A stretch of DNA of 64,000 bases from Catonella massiliensis. Its GTDB lineage: Bacteria; Bacillota; Clostridia; Lachnospirales; Lachnospiraceae. This document shows positions 34,237-43,937 of the stretch, one piece after another (position 1 is the stretch's first letter; the number at the start of each line of letters is the position of its first letter). The DNA lies in the NCBI RefSeq assembly GCF_016651435.1, contig NZ_JAEPRJ010000001.1, forward strand, positions 992,001 to 1,056,000, read 5' to 3'. Position numbers and translations under genes: made by a program. Below the pieces are notes generated by a model, which saw only the letters and a list, made by a program, of their open reading frames with translations, ran no database searches and was not told the origin of the DNA.

Positions 34237-35451
34237 GTGGCAGATTTTACATATCTTGCGATAGACAACAAAGGAAAAGAAAAGAAGGGTACCATACAGG
34301 CTGAAAACAAGGGTGATGCGGTCACTCAGATAAAGAAAAACGAGATGACGCTTATCCGCATTGAAGAGGCGAATATCCTTACCAAGGACATAGAGTTTAG
34401 CTTTGGAAGCGGTATTAAGATAAGAGACCTCAGTGTGTTCTGTAGGCAGTTCATCAGTATGATAAATGCAGGTGTAACCATCATAGATGCTTTAGAGATG
34501 TTGTCTGTGGCTACAGAGAATAAGACCATGGCAAAGACCATAGTAAAGGTAAGAGCCAATATCCAAAAGGGTGAGACCCTCTCGGAGTCTATGGCAAAGT
34601 ACCCTAAGATATTCCCTTCCATCATGATATCCATGGTGGCGGCAGGAGAGGCTTCAGGTAAGCTTGAGGTAGCCTTTGAGCGTATGGCGGAGAGATTCGA
34701 GAAGAAGGCTAAGTTAGATGCCATGCTTAAGAAGGCATCTGTATATCCTACCATAGTTATGATAGTATCTGTTATAGTCATCATAGTGATGCTGGTACAG
34801 ATTATACCTACCTACAAGTCGATGTTTGACCAGCTGGGAGCAGACCTTCCTATACAGACAGTGCTTGCAGTGAAGCTTAGTGACTTCATCATAGCCAGGT
34901 GGTACGTGCTTGTAGGCCTTCTCATTGCCTTCATTGTGGCTGTGAATGTATACAAGAAGACGATACCCGGTCAGATAACCTTCGGTACCATAGCCAGGAA
35001 GCTCCCTGTATTTGGTATCATCAATGTAAAGAATGCCTCGGCAAACTTTGCAAGAACACTGTCAACCCTGGTATATGCAGGACTTCCTATGGTGGAGGCA
35101 CTTGAGATTACCTCCAACACCATGGAAAACTACCTATATAAGGAATGTCTTAAGAAGGCAAAGGAAGAGGTAGTAAAGGGTGTGCCTATGTCAGAGCCTA
35201 TACAAAAGAGCGGGCTTTTCCCTCCTATGGTAGGCTATATGACAAGGATAGGAGAGGAAACAGGAGACATAGAGGGTATGCTAAGTAAGCTAGCCGACTA
35301 CTATGATGAAGAGGTAGAGATGGCTACACAGACACTGATGGCGGCACTTGAGCCTATGATAATGATGGTGCTTGCGGGCATCGTTATCCTCCTCATATCT
35401 GTTATCATGGGGCCTATGATATCCATGTACGGAGCACTTGACAATCTATAA
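34237..35451 (+). CDS. pilC: Type IV pilus platform protein PilC
   Basis: 404 residues, with two type II secretion F domains (FCRQFISMINAGVTIIDALEML and FARTLSTLVYAGLPMVEALEIT), each followed by membrane helices, and a C-terminal TM (MIMMVLAGIVILLISVIMGPM). It is the inner-membrane platform linking PilB/PilT to the pilin pool. The start is GTG at 34237 with GGAGGG at 34225-34230. Confidence 0.95.
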   Translation: MADFTYLAIDNKGKEKKGTIQAENKGDAVTQIKKNEMTLIRIEEANILTKDIEFSFGSGIKIRDLSVFCRQFISMINAGVTIIDALEMLSVATENKTMAKTIVKVRANIQKGETLSESMAKYPKIFPSIMISMVAAGEASGKLEVAFERMAERFEKKAKLDAMLKKASVYPTIVMIVSVIVIIVMLVQIIPTYKSMFDQLGADLPIQTVLAVKLSDFIIARWYVLVGLLIAFIVAVNVYKKTIPGQITFGTIARKLPVFGIINVKNASANFARTLSTLVYAGLPMVEALEITSNTMENYLYKECLKKAKEEVVKGVPMSEPIQKSGLFPPMVGYMTRIGEETGDIEGMLSKLADYYDEEVEMATQTLMAALEPMIMMVLAGIVILLISVIMGPMISMYGALDNL

Positions 35452-35799
35452 TTCGTATTTGTGTACAAACCTAAGAGATATGCGTAAGTGTGAATATATA
35501 TCGCTTTTTACGATAGGGTAGATATGAAATATGAGGAACTGCTACAGTATAGAAAATAACGATATATAGGCTATTTGCTTATGCTCTTGACTATATTTTG
35601 TACTTTGTACCTAAGCTGTGGCAAAAGAATTATTTTATATTTTACCTCTTTTACTGTTAAGAAGTTTGTGGATTTATCCGATATCTTTATTATAAGAAGG
35701 ATAGAACCCACGTTATAACAAATAAGTTGCTGATACGTGATATAAGATATCATAAAAAGCAAAATAATAACTAAACTTTGTAAAATATGGAATCAAGTA
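35452..35799. other. AT-rich intergenic region between pilC and pilA
   Basis: About 350 bp before the pilA promoter. No gene, RNA or terminator could be supported; small reading frames here have no ribosome site. Confidence 0.5.
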
Positions 35800-35828
35800 T
35801 TGAATTAGCAAAGTTGATATGTTATAAT
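35800..35828 (+). promoter_or_regulatory. sigma-A promoter of the major pilin gene
   Basis: TTGAAT at 35800-35805, 17-bp spacer, TATAAT at 35823-35828. A dedicated promoter would allow pilin to be made in excess over the assembly proteins. Confidence 0.75.
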
Positions 35829-35866
35829 ACAGCCATAGGGCGACAGCCTTCGCTTACTTTGAATTA

Positions 35867-35890
35867 AAAGCACTTATAGGGAGTGTTTTT
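35867..35890 (+). terminator. Attenuator-like hairpin in the pilin leader
   Basis: AAAAGCACT pairs with AGTGTTTTT (9 pairs, one G-T) around a 6-base loop; the 3' arm ends in T5. It sits between the pilin promoter and the ribosome site, so it could terminate early or protect the mRNA 5' region. Confidence 0.45.
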
Positions 35891-35927
35891 AAGATATAAT
35901 AATTTAATCAAAAAGGAGAAAGAAAAC

Positions 35928-36365
35928 ATGAACCAGAGAAAATTAAACAATAAGGGATTCTCCCTTGTAGAGCTTATCATCGTTATTGCTATTATGGCAG
36001 TACTTATCGGACTTCTTGCACCACAGTTCATTAAGTATGTACAGAGATCAAAGTACTCAACAGATGTTAAGAACGGACAGGAAATTGCAACTGTAATTCA
36101 GACTCTTATAGCTGATAACAAATTAAAAGAGAACAAATCAGATATTCCAGTTAGTGGTAGTGCTATAATGGACGAGGCAAAAAAGAGCAACTTATTAAGT
36201 GAAGTTCCAGTTAGTAAGGTATCTGACAAAAATCAGTTCTATGCTACTTATGACGTCAAGAGCGGTAAAGTTGTTGTTAAAATTGGTGAGGCAGCTAGCG
36301 GTTCTGCCGTTTCACAGCTTTATCCTGAGCTTACCGGTGAGTACAAGGACAAGATGACTGAGTAA
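35928..36365 (+). CDS. pilA: Type IV major pilin
   Basis: 145 residues. Prepilin signature NNKG-FSLVELIIVIAIMAVLIG: a short basic leader of 9 residues (cleavage after Gly9), Phe+1, Glu+5 and a hydrophobic helix. The globular domain has no Cys. The ATG at 35928 has AAAAAGGAG; a longer reading from 35883 lies inside the leader hairpin and is not used. The own promoter and leader suggest high expression, as expected of the main subunit. Followed by the peptidase PilD. Confidence 0.92.
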   Translation: MNQRKLNNKGFSLVELIIVIAIMAVLIGLLAPQFIKYVQRSKYSTDVKNGQEIATVIQTLIADNKLKENKSDIPVSGSAIMDEAKKSNLLSEVPVSKVSDKNQFYATYDVKSGKVVVKIGEAASGSAVSQLYPELTGEYKDKMTE

Positions 36366-36399
36366 TCAGAACTATACATTAACTACTGAAAGGAACATT

Positions 36400-37161
36400 A
36401 TGAGCTACGAAACTATGACCTACCTCATCTATGCACTTATCTTCCTCTTCGGTATCACCATAGGCAGCTTCTTAAATGTCTGCATCTATCGTATACCAAG
36501 GGGTGAGACAGTGGTGACTACACCTTCGCATTGTATGACCTGTGGTCATAAGCTAAGTTGGTTCGAGTTGCTTCCTTTGTTTTCCTACATCTTCCTGGGC
36601 GGAAGGTGTAGGAGTTGTAAAAGTCATATTTCACCTCAATACCCTATAATTGAGGGGCTAAATGGCTTCTTATACGTACTTGTATTTGCAGTAAACGGAT
36701 TGAACGTAATATCCATTATTTATGCATTATTTACGTCAGCACTTATAGTGCTTACGGTAATAGATTGGAGGACTTATGAGATTCCAATCAGTATTAATAT
36801 CTTCATATTGGTACTTGGATGTCTTAAGGTGGTCTTGGATTTTAACAACTTCCCTGACTACCTTATAGGCTTTTTTATAGTAAGTGGTTTTCTTCTTATT
36901 CTGTATATGATAACAAAGGGCAGAGCTATAGGAGGAGGAGACATTAAGCTTATGGCTGCAGCAGGGCTCTTGCTTGGCTGGCAGTTGATTGTACTGGCAT
37001 TTTTTATAGGCTGTATACTAGGCTCTATGCTTCACCTCATACGTATGAAGGTGCAAGGTGCAGAGAGGATGCTTGCGATGGGTCCCTACCTCTCGGCGGG
37101 ATTATTTATAGCTATGCTTTGGGGCAATGGTTTTATAGAATGGTATTTAAGCAGTTTTTGA
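36400..37161 (+). CDS. pilD: Type IV prepilin peptidase PilD
   Basis: 253 residues, A24A family. The N-terminal domain has the four-Cys Zn motif (CMTCGHKLSWFELLPLFSY, CRSCKSH) found in bifunctional leader peptidase/methyltransferases. The catalytic Asp pair is in VIDWRTYEIP and GGGDIKLM. Several membrane helices. It processes PilA and the minor pilins of this operon. The separate small peptidase at 15517 serves the Tad system. Confidence 0.94.
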   Translation: MSYETMTYLIYALIFLFGITIGSFLNVCIYRIPRGETVVTTPSHCMTCGHKLSWFELLPLFSYIFLGGRCRSCKSHISPQYPIIEGLNGFLYVLVFAVNGLNVISIIYALFTSALIVLTVIDWRTYEIPISINIFILVLGCLKVVLDFNNFPDYLIGFFIVSGFLLILYMITKGRAIGGGDIKLMAAAGLLLGWQLIVLAFFIGCILGSMLHLIRMKVQGAERMLAMGPYLSAGLFIAMLWGNGFIEWYLSSF

Positions 37162-37193
37162 TATAAACAATAAACTTTAATTTGGAGAATAAC

Positions 37194-39080
37194 ATGGAAA
37201 ACAGAGTACTAAGTATTGAATGCGGACGAAGCCTTGTTAGGGTTCTTGAGGTATCCTGCGGAGGAAGGGAAACAAAGATATACAACTCATTTTTGTTTTC
37301 TACGCCTAACAATATGTTCGAGCAGAATGACTCAGAAGAGTTTGCAAGCGTATTGCAGGCAGAATTGAAGAGAAGGAAGATAACCACCAAGAAGGTTGTC
37401 TTTGTCATCAATTCAAGCCGTATGGCTACCAGAGAGGTTATCATTCCTGCAGTAAAGGAGAGCAGGATAGATGACCTTATTTCAGCTAATGCCTCAGAAT
37501 ACTTTCCGGTAGACCTCTCCCAATATGTACTCGTACATGAGATTATAGAGAAATTCACAGAGGGGGAGACAAAGAAGTACAGGCTAAACGTCCTGGCTAT
37601 TCCCCGCGACATCATAGAGTTCTATGAGTGCCTGGCAAGGGACATAGGACTTAGCCTATACGGTATGGGCTATACCGGCAATGCCTCCAAGCTTCTTATG
37701 CAAGGTGAAAGTGCAGAAGGAATCAGGGCATTACTTAAAATAGACGGACGTTCCTCTATACTTACCATAATGGATGGTGATAGAATTGAACTCCAGCGTC
37801 ATATAAGCTACGGTGTATCTGAGGCTGTATCCATAGTGTGTGAGAATGGAATGTATGGCCGTCCTGACTTTGCCAGTGGACTTGAGGTGCTATATGATAA
37901 CAACCTCCTCTTTGATGAGGCAGTGGATGCAAACGGAGACGGCGTATATGAAGACTACGAGGTAATTGCTTCAAATGCTGAGTATAAGCTAAAGGAGGAT
38001 GTCACCGAAAGCCTTAGGATGCTATCAGGCAGTGTAGCCAGAATCCTCGACTATTATCTCTCAAGGATTCAGGGAATCAAGATAGAGAAGATAGATGTAA
38101 TCGGTATTGGTGCCGAGATAAAGGGCTTTATGGAGTTCCTTACTTCTGAGTTTGGCATTCATACTGAGAAGATGCCTCCGCTTAGGACCTTCCACATAGT
38201 GAAAAATGAAGAGGAGGTAGAAAAGCACCTTGCAGCATATTACTCCTGTATCGGTGTGACCCTTAAGGGAGGACTCCTTCCTGCTATCAATAAAAGAAGA
38301 CTTGAGGCCTCCTCTAAGTCAGGTGGGGGTGAAGCCACTACAAGCATAGGTGCATTGGTTATCCCTTCAGTTATCAGTGCTGTCTTTGTAATTGGAGCTG
38401 CGGCCTGGTTTATACTGGCATACTTTGATTACAATTCAGCAAAGGAGAAGAATGCTTCGCTTAATACACAGATAACAGCCTACTCTTACATAGAAGAGGT
38501 TGAAAAGGCTAACCTCATCGCCAAGGCTGACTACGACTGGATGAGCTCTGCGGTTAAGCTTACAGAGTCTAATAACAACGGCTTAAAGTCCCTTATAGAG
38601 GAGCTTGAGAGAAGGATGCCTTCAGAGATACGTGTGCTCTCCTTCAATGCTTTGCCTGACAGGATATCTCTTAATATAACCGTCAGCAACAAAGAAGCTG
38701 TAGCAGATATCATCAAGCGTATGAGAGAGATAAACAATGTAATTGTAACCAATGTATCTACGATTTCAGAGACAAAGGGCAAGGATGACAGGGTAGAGGT
38801 TAACTTCTCGCTGGATGTCATATATATAAATACAGACGCAGGAAAGGCTGCTGAAGACGCAGTTAAAGCAGAAGATGGCGAAGTTACCGGAGTAGAAAGC
38901 ACAGATAATGCTGCAAGCGAAGGTGCTGTAACAGGTACAGAAGGTAGTGATACTACTGCGAGTGAAGGCGCTGTAACAGAAGCAGAAGGTATGGATAACA
39001 CTGCCACAGACAAGAAGACTTCAGACACAGAGGCTTCCGGTGGCACTTCATCAGCTACAGAAAGTGGAAAGGGGGAATAA
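37194..39080 (+). CDS. PilM-PilN fusion protein of the type IV pilus
   Basis: 628 residues. Residues 1 to about 370 are an actin-like PilM domain (VLSIECGRSLVRVLEV, KKVVFVINSSRMATREVIIPAVKESRIDD, KIDVIGIGAEIKGF split across the family pattern). One TM follows (ALVIPSVISAVFVIGAAAWFILAY), then a PilN-like coiled-coil and ferredoxin-like domain (RMPSEIRVLSFNALPDRISLNITV). In most species these are separate proteins joined by the PilN N-terminus. The last 75 residues are an acidic Thr/Ser/Glu tail with repeats ASEGAVTGTEG and ASEGAVTEAEG. The ATG at 37194 follows TTTGGAGAATAAC; the TTG at 37182 is less likely. Confidence 0.85.
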   Translation: MENRVLSIECGRSLVRVLEVSCGGRETKIYNSFLFSTPNNMFEQNDSEEFASVLQAELKRRKITTKKVVFVINSSRMATREVIIPAVKESRIDDLISANASEYFPVDLSQYVLVHEIIEKFTEGETKKYRLNVLAIPRDIIEFYECLARDIGLSLYGMGYTGNASKLLMQGESAEGIRALLKIDGRSSILTIMDGDRIELQRHISYGVSEAVSIVCENGMYGRPDFASGLEVLYDNNLLFDEAVDANGDGVYEDYEVIASNAEYKLKEDVTESLRMLSGSVARILDYYLSRIQGIKIEKIDVIGIGAEIKGFMEFLTSEFGIHTEKMPPLRTFHIVKNEEEVEKHLAAYYSCIGVTLKGGLLPAINKRRLEASSKSGGGEATTSIGALVIPSVISAVFVIGAAAWFILAYFDYNSAKEKNASLNTQITAYSYIEEVEKANLIAKADYDWMSSAVKLTESNNNGLKSLIEELERRMPSEIRVLSFNALPDRISLNITVSNKEAVADIIKRMREINNVIVTNVSTISETKGKDDRVEVNFSLDVIYINTDAGKAAEDAVKAEDGEVTGVESTDNAASEGAVTGTEGSDTTASEGAVTEAEGMDNTATDKKTSDTEASGGTSSATESGKGE

Positions 39081-39083
39081 GAG

Positions 39084-39878
39084 ATGTCGATATCAGAAAG
39101 AGATAAGAAGATATTAATAGTATTTGTTGGCATTCTTATATTTGCCCTCGTGTATTATTTTCCTATAAGAAGTTATACGGAAGACGCAGAGAAGCTAAAT
39201 ACTGAGAATGTAGGCCTTACCGCAAAGCTTGCAGAGCTTGAGGCAAAGGTCGCAAGGGAGTCTGAGATAAAGGCTGAGACTACCAACTATGAAGCAGATA
39301 CCTTGGCTTTGGTAGCAAAGTTCCCATCCTTCTTACAGGTTGAGAATGAGATAATGGATATAGTAGGACTTGAGAAAGAGCTTAAGGTAGAGGTTCCGCT
39401 CATTACTGTCAATACCCCTGTAGAGATGAAGGGCTCCGATACGCCTGAAGCAGAGACCACGCAAGCTCCACCACAGGAAGTGGCTACAGAGGAAGCCCCT
39501 GAGGCAGCCCCTGAGGAAGCCTCTGCTACAGAAGCTCCTGCGGCTGATGAGACTGGGGTGGCACCTGCTGCGGCAAATAAGTATAAGCTCTATGATATGT
39601 CTACCAACATCAACTACAAGGGCGGATACGACAGCCTAAAGAAATTCCTTGACAAGATAGCTAAGTCTACCGACAAAAAGAGCATCAACTCGGTATCGCT
39701 TACCTTTGATAACAAGACAGGGAATCTGGACGGCAATATAGTATACGATTCATATTTCCTTGCAGGAAGCGACAGACCTTATGAAGAGATTATCACCAAG
39801 ACTATCAGGCACGGCACTAAGAACATATTCGGAACTGTAGACACATCTAAGGCAAATAGCGATGGAGCAGACGAATAA
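39084..39878 (+). CDS. PilO-like type IV pilus protein
   Basis: 264 residues. One N-terminal TM (ILIVFVGILIFALVYYFPI), a coiled coil (AEKLNTENVGLTAKLAELEAKV), and a C-terminal ferredoxin-like domain (YKGGYDSLKKFLDKI). A Pro/Ala/Glu-rich linker (about 115-160) is an unusual insert. The position after the PilM-PilN fusion and the topology support PilO, which aligns PilN and the platform. It starts 3 bp after the fusion gene's stop. No PilP or PilQ gene follows, as expected without an outer membrane. Confidence 0.78.
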   Translation: MSISERDKKILIVFVGILIFALVYYFPIRSYTEDAEKLNTENVGLTAKLAELEAKVARESEIKAETTNYEADTLALVAKFPSFLQVENEIMDIVGLEKELKVEVPLITVNTPVEMKGSDTPEAETTQAPPQEVATEEAPEAAPEEASATEAPAADETGVAPAAANKYKLYDMSTNINYKGGYDSLKKFLDKIAKSTDKKSINSVSLTFDNKTGNLDGNIVYDSYFLAGSDRPYEEIITKTIRHGTKNIFGTVDTSKANSDGADE

Positions 39879-39898
39879 AGCACTAAAACGAAATTGTC

Positions 39899-39937
39899 AG
39901 AGTTTGCGGTATGGCTATTAACATACGCAAACTCTGA
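39899..39937 (+). other. Inverted repeat between pilO and the first minor pilin gene
   Basis: CAGAGTTTGCG (39899-39909) pairs with CGCAAACTCTG (39927-39937); a further TATG/CATA extends it. No T tract follows, so it is not a clear terminator; it may stabilise mRNA ends or reduce read-through in the operon. Confidence 0.6.
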
Positions 39938-39967
39938 TTGGATATAACATACATAAAAGGAGAGGAA

Positions 39968-41176
39968 GTGAGGCTGCAGAATATGAAAAATCATAAAAAA
40001 ATATGCTCTGACAAAGGTTTTTCTCTTATAGAGATTATAATTGCAATCGCTATACTTGCAATTATTACTCTCCCTTTATTAAATGCATTCGTAACTTCTT
40101 CCAAGATGAATGCCCTCTCCAGGAACAAGCTCTTAGCTATAGAGACAGGCAAGAATATAATGGAGGAGCTAAAGGGCTACAATTTGGCGGATATTATTAA
40201 GTTAGGCTCGCCTAATATCACCTCTCCTACCATATTTGGCAATACAGGCTTTGAAGAGCTTGACTATAACCCTTCTACACACAAGTACGTAGTGGCGGCG
40301 CATAAAAGCCTAAGACAAAGCCACACAGGCAGGGATTATGATTTTTACCCTAAGGCAGGCGGTAAGTATTATTTTTACTTAAAGAACATTGAGGGAGAAG
40401 GCTTTACTACTAATGCTCTTATAACAGTATCAAAGCCTTCCATTACCGCAGATAATATAGACAAAATCACACCTGTAAGTACAGACAAGGATATACTGAT
40501 TGATGCTACACTTAGTGCGGGAGATGCTGCCACAAAGATGTTAAACGATCCCTTACTAAGCTCTAGTGTCAAGCATAATGTGAGTGCAAGCACCCTAAGA
40601 AGGGAAATACATATAACTGTTACAGGTACGGAAATTGTCACAGTTAAGACTGAATTTAATTATTATGTAAACGGGAGTGCTTCCCCTGTCACAGGACTTA
40701 GTGACTTAAGAACTGAAGAAAGTGACTCCCCTAAGGATGAGCTAAGAAGCATATATTTATTCTTAGCGCCTTGGAATAACTCGACAGGAGATGAGAAGAT
40801 AGTTATAGACAATCCATTAAATAAAAAGTTCAAGCTCTACATTGTAAAGCAGGATACAGGAAACTTAGGAAATAAGATGATAATCTTAGATGTAAGGGAT
40901 GGAAATATTAACTTTGCAGAAAAGAGCCCTGTTAAGGTATTTACCAATGTTGCAGACACTAACTTTAGATGCAGGTATTATCGTGGTTCCCAGCCTTATA
41001 CTACTGATAAAATTGATGTGAATATGTCTCTTGTTGAAAGCAAGTCTGCTGATGAGGTAAACAGCTTCGCAAGGTTATATGATATAGAGGTTAAGGTATT
41101 TAACTCCAATGTGGATGAAAATGGCATTGCAGGTGCAGAGCCACTAATGACATTGACAGGAGGTATGTCCAATTGA
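39968..41176 (+). CDS. Minor pilin with prepilin N-terminus
   Basis: 402 residues. Prepilin motif SDKG-FSLIEIIIAIAILAI with Glu+5. The large extracellular part is unrecognised and rich in Asn/Asp/Lys. The likely start is GTG at 39968 (AAAGGAG 5-8 bases before); ATG at 39983 is in frame but 18 bases from the ribosome site. Its stop TGA overlaps the next ATG (TGATG). Probably a pilus tip or priming component, from size and operon position. Confidence 0.8.
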   Translation: MRLQNMKNHKKICSDKGFSLIEIIIAIAILAIITLPLLNAFVTSSKMNALSRNKLLAIETGKNIMEELKGYNLADIIKLGSPNITSPTIFGNTGFEELDYNPSTHKYVVAAHKSLRQSHTGRDYDFYPKAGGKYYFYLKNIEGEGFTTNALITVSKPSITADNIDKITPVSTDKDILIDATLSAGDAATKMLNDPLLSSSVKHNVSASTLRREIHITVTGTEIVTVKTEFNYYVNGSASPVTGLSDLRTEESDSPKDELRSIYLFLAPWNNSTGDEKIVIDNPLNKKFKLYIVKQDTGNLGNKMIILDVRDGNINFAEKSPVKVFTNVADTNFRCRYYRGSQPYTTDKIDVNMSLVESKSADEVNSFARLYDIEVKVFNSNVDENGIAGAEPLMTLTGGMSN

Positions 41177-43398
41177 TGAAGAGAAACGACAATAGAGGTT
41201 CTTCTATACTTATGGTTATCCTGGTGGTAGCAGGGATAGGCGTGATGGCTGCCATTGCGCTCTGGGTATCACTGCGCAATGTCCAGATGAAGACCACTGA
41301 TGCCGAGATAAAGGAAAGCTTCTACTCCGCAGAGGGAGTGCTCGAGCAGGTAAAGGCGGGAGTAAAAGAAAAGGCGGAGGCTGCATACAAGGAAGCAGTG
41401 ACCAAGGACCTGGAGAACTTTGCCAAGTACAATAACAGCAGTCAGACGCCTGTGGGTGCGGTATCATCCACTGTATCTGAGAAGGCCCGCAGGGCAGAAG
41501 ACTTCAAGAGGAACTTTAAGGATACTTTTAAGAGAAGTATTGATAGAGGTACGGCAGGCGAGTATAATATTAAGTCTATTAGTAACCTCGTAGATCAGAG
41601 CCTCTTAAACAGCCCTACATATCCTTATGCTGTTGTATCCGCTATGAATGGAGGCTTCAGCAGGAATGAAGGTATAGTAAAGGATGAAGATGATAAGCTT
41701 GTACTTAAGGGTATTAAAGTAAGATATGTAAGTGAAGACGAACAGGTATCTGAGATAGTTACGGACATCACGGTAGCTGTACCAAAGCCTGATGTGGCCT
41801 ACGGCACTTCGGACCTGGATTTGTTTGAATACGCTATCATAGGCGATAAGGGAGTAGAGGTTATAGCAGGACATGTAGATATAAAAGGCAGTGTATATGC
41901 AGGCTTTAGTGATGCTCTTAACAAACAGGCTTTTGTAGCCAAGTCTTCTACCAATGTGGGACTTTATGACAAGACCCTTATAGCCAATGGAACGGTTTAT
42001 GTAGCTAATAATGCAAGTCTTAAAGCTTCTCCTAATCAGAAGATATGGGCAGGTGGTATTCTGCTAGACGGCGGCAGGGCAGAACTTACGGGTGCCTCAT
42101 ATGTAGCTGATGACCTTACTCTAAGCGGAGTGAGGTCCAGTGCGAAGATATCCGGCACATACAAGGGCTATGGCAATGATAAAAATGTGGCAGGCAGCTC
42201 GTCGGCCATTATCATAAACGGCAAAGACAGCTCTATAGACATGAGCGGTGCAAAGGAAGTTGCTCTTGCGGGCTACTCTTATATAGCTACAGGAAATGAA
42301 AAGCTTCGTGATCGTTACTCACAGGGGAATGCAAACAACAATGTGGATATCAAGATGGGTGAGTCCATTGCGGTAAAGGGCAATCAGATAGCCTACCTTA
42401 TGCCTGGCGAGTGGATAGGGACAGACTCAAATAAAGAGTCAAAGTTTGGCCACAATCCACTTAGCTATGATGAATACAAGAGGCTCCTAAATGAGAGGGA
42501 TTCAAGTGGCAAGAACTATGTTCTTGTAGATACCAAGGCAAGAGCATACAAGACAGGTAAGACATTTGAAGACTATGGTGTAACAAAGTCAGACCTTGAC
42601 GCTAATTACATCAAGATATTTGTACAGCCTATCACAGGCATATCAAGTGACGGCCTTGTATACTTCTATGTGAATCTTCCACAGGATAAGGCAGCCAGGT
42701 ACTTTAGTGACTTCTATGCGGCAGACAAAAACAGGGCAGAGGAGCTTAAGAAGCATACAGACTTCTATACAGGCACTATAAAGAGTGCCGCCGAAGCGAA
42801 TATCAAGACAGTGGGTAACTACACCTTGTATGACAATGACCTCGTAGTCTTGCCGGGTAAAACAAGTACAATAGATGGCACAGGCAAATTTATCAAGACC
42901 TTCAGGGCTCTGTGCACCAACCTTACTACAAAGGTAAAGGCAGGACAAAAGGAAAATGAAGTATTTAAGAACATAATCAATGAAGCTGTGCTTAGAGGCT
43001 ACTTGGCAGGAGTTGTAAAAAAAGAAGTATCGGTAAACGGCGTGAAGGCAGTGATTACGTCAGGTAATTATGATTACAACTCTTCCTCAGGTGATGTAAG
43101 GCTCATAGTGGCAAATGGTGATGTAACCGTAAAACGAAATTTTACAGGAACCATCATAGCAAACGGCAAGGTCAAAGTAAATTCTGCGGGAGAAATAAAG
43201 TCAGATGACAGCGGTATAATTAAAAACCTTATTAGTGAACCGCTTACCGCAGGCGGAAGTGATTATTTTTACAAGGTATTTAAGGACGGAGAAGCGTTTG
43301 CAGCTTCAGGAAGCACTGTGAGCGGCAATGACCTTTTTGCTGACGGAAGTGTTGATTTAAGTAAGCTTGTGTCCTACAGTAATTGGAAGAAAAAATAG
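41176..43398 (+). CDS. Large PilX-like pilus-associated protein
   Basis: 740 residues. The N-terminus (NRGSSILMVILVVAGIGVMAAIALWVSL) is PilX-like, with no prepilin Glu but with the hydrophobic helix and following coiled segment. The middle (about 220-330) has repeated Gly/Val/Ala-rich beta strands (AIIGDKGVEVIAGHVDIKGSVYAG and similar) suggestive of a beta-solenoid. The C-terminal part again has beta-strand repeats (LIVANGDVTVKRNFTGTII). PilX relatives are usually about 200 residues; here the body is greatly enlarged. A predicted tip adhesin-like subunit. The ATG overlaps the preceding stop. Confidence 0.72.
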   Translation: MKRNDNRGSSILMVILVVAGIGVMAAIALWVSLRNVQMKTTDAEIKESFYSAEGVLEQVKAGVKEKAEAAYKEAVTKDLENFAKYNNSSQTPVGAVSSTVSEKARRAEDFKRNFKDTFKRSIDRGTAGEYNIKSISNLVDQSLLNSPTYPYAVVSAMNGGFSRNEGIVKDEDDKLVLKGIKVRYVSEDEQVSEIVTDITVAVPKPDVAYGTSDLDLFEYAIIGDKGVEVIAGHVDIKGSVYAGFSDALNKQAFVAKSSTNVGLYDKTLIANGTVYVANNASLKASPNQKIWAGGILLDGGRAELTGASYVADDLTLSGVRSSAKISGTYKGYGNDKNVAGSSSAIIINGKDSSIDMSGAKEVALAGYSYIATGNEKLRDRYSQGNANNNVDIKMGESIAVKGNQIAYLMPGEWIGTDSNKESKFGHNPLSYDEYKRLLNERDSSGKNYVLVDTKARAYKTGKTFEDYGVTKSDLDANYIKIFVQPITGISSDGLVYFYVNLPQDKAARYFSDFYAADKNRAEELKKHTDFYTGTIKSAAEANIKTVGNYTLYDNDLVVLPGKTSTIDGTGKFIKTFRALCTNLTTKVKAGQKENEVFKNIINEAVLRGYLAGVVKKEVSVNGVKAVITSGNYDYNSSSGDVRLIVANGDVTVKRNFTGTIIANGKVKVNSAGEIKSDDSGIIKNLISEPLTAGGSDYFYKVFKDGEAFAASGSTVSGNDLFADGSVDLSKLVSYSNWKKK

Positions 43399-43415
43399 TT
43401 AAGGAGGAGACGATA

Positions 43416-43934
43416 TTGAATAACAAGGGATATTCTTTACTGGAAGCTATAGTGATTATTGCCATACTTGGAGTTCTTACAGGATTTATGGCTACTTCGT
43501 CAGGCTTGTTTGATGGCAGAAGAGTAAAGGCCTGTGCAGACAGCGTGTCCTCCTTATTAGACAAGGTGAGGCTTGCAAACCTTGGCAAAGACGAGGTTAC
43601 ACTCACCATATACAAGGATACTGACCAGGCGATAAAGGCAAAGATAGTGACCAAGATAGTGTCAAGAAATGACTCGATTACTGAGAAGATTACTGAGAAG
43701 ACATTTATTGAAGATGTAAGTGATGACAATGTAGAAATGTCTTATTCTACCGATATCTCAGGAAGTGCTGAGAACCCTGCGGGGGCTGCTGGCATGGTTT
43801 TTAATTTTAACAGAAACACAGGTGCCATCAAGGATACCAGCCCTAACGGTATCCAGTGCATAATACTTAGAAAAGGAAATGCAGAGAAAAAAATCAAGAT
43901 ATATGCTGCAACCGGAAAAATCATTGTTGAATAA
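43416..43934 (+). CDS. Minor pilin, GspH/FimT-like
   Basis: 172 residues. Prepilin motif NNKG-YSLLEAIVIIAILGVLTG with a very short leader (MNNKG). The start is TTG at 43416 with AAGGAGGAG at 43401-43409; an earlier in-frame TTG at 43383 lies in the previous gene end. The soluble domain is beta-rich. It is the third of four minor-pilin-like genes in a row. Confidence 0.8.
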   Translation: MNNKGYSLLEAIVIIAILGVLTGFMATSSGLFDGRRVKACADSVSSLLDKVRLANLGKDEVTLTIYKDTDQAIKAKIVTKIVSRNDSITEKITEKTFIEDVSDDNVEMSYSTDISGSAENPAGAAGMVFNFNRNTGAIKDTSPNGIQCIILRKGNAEKKIKIYAATGKIIVE

Positions 43935-43937
43935 AGA

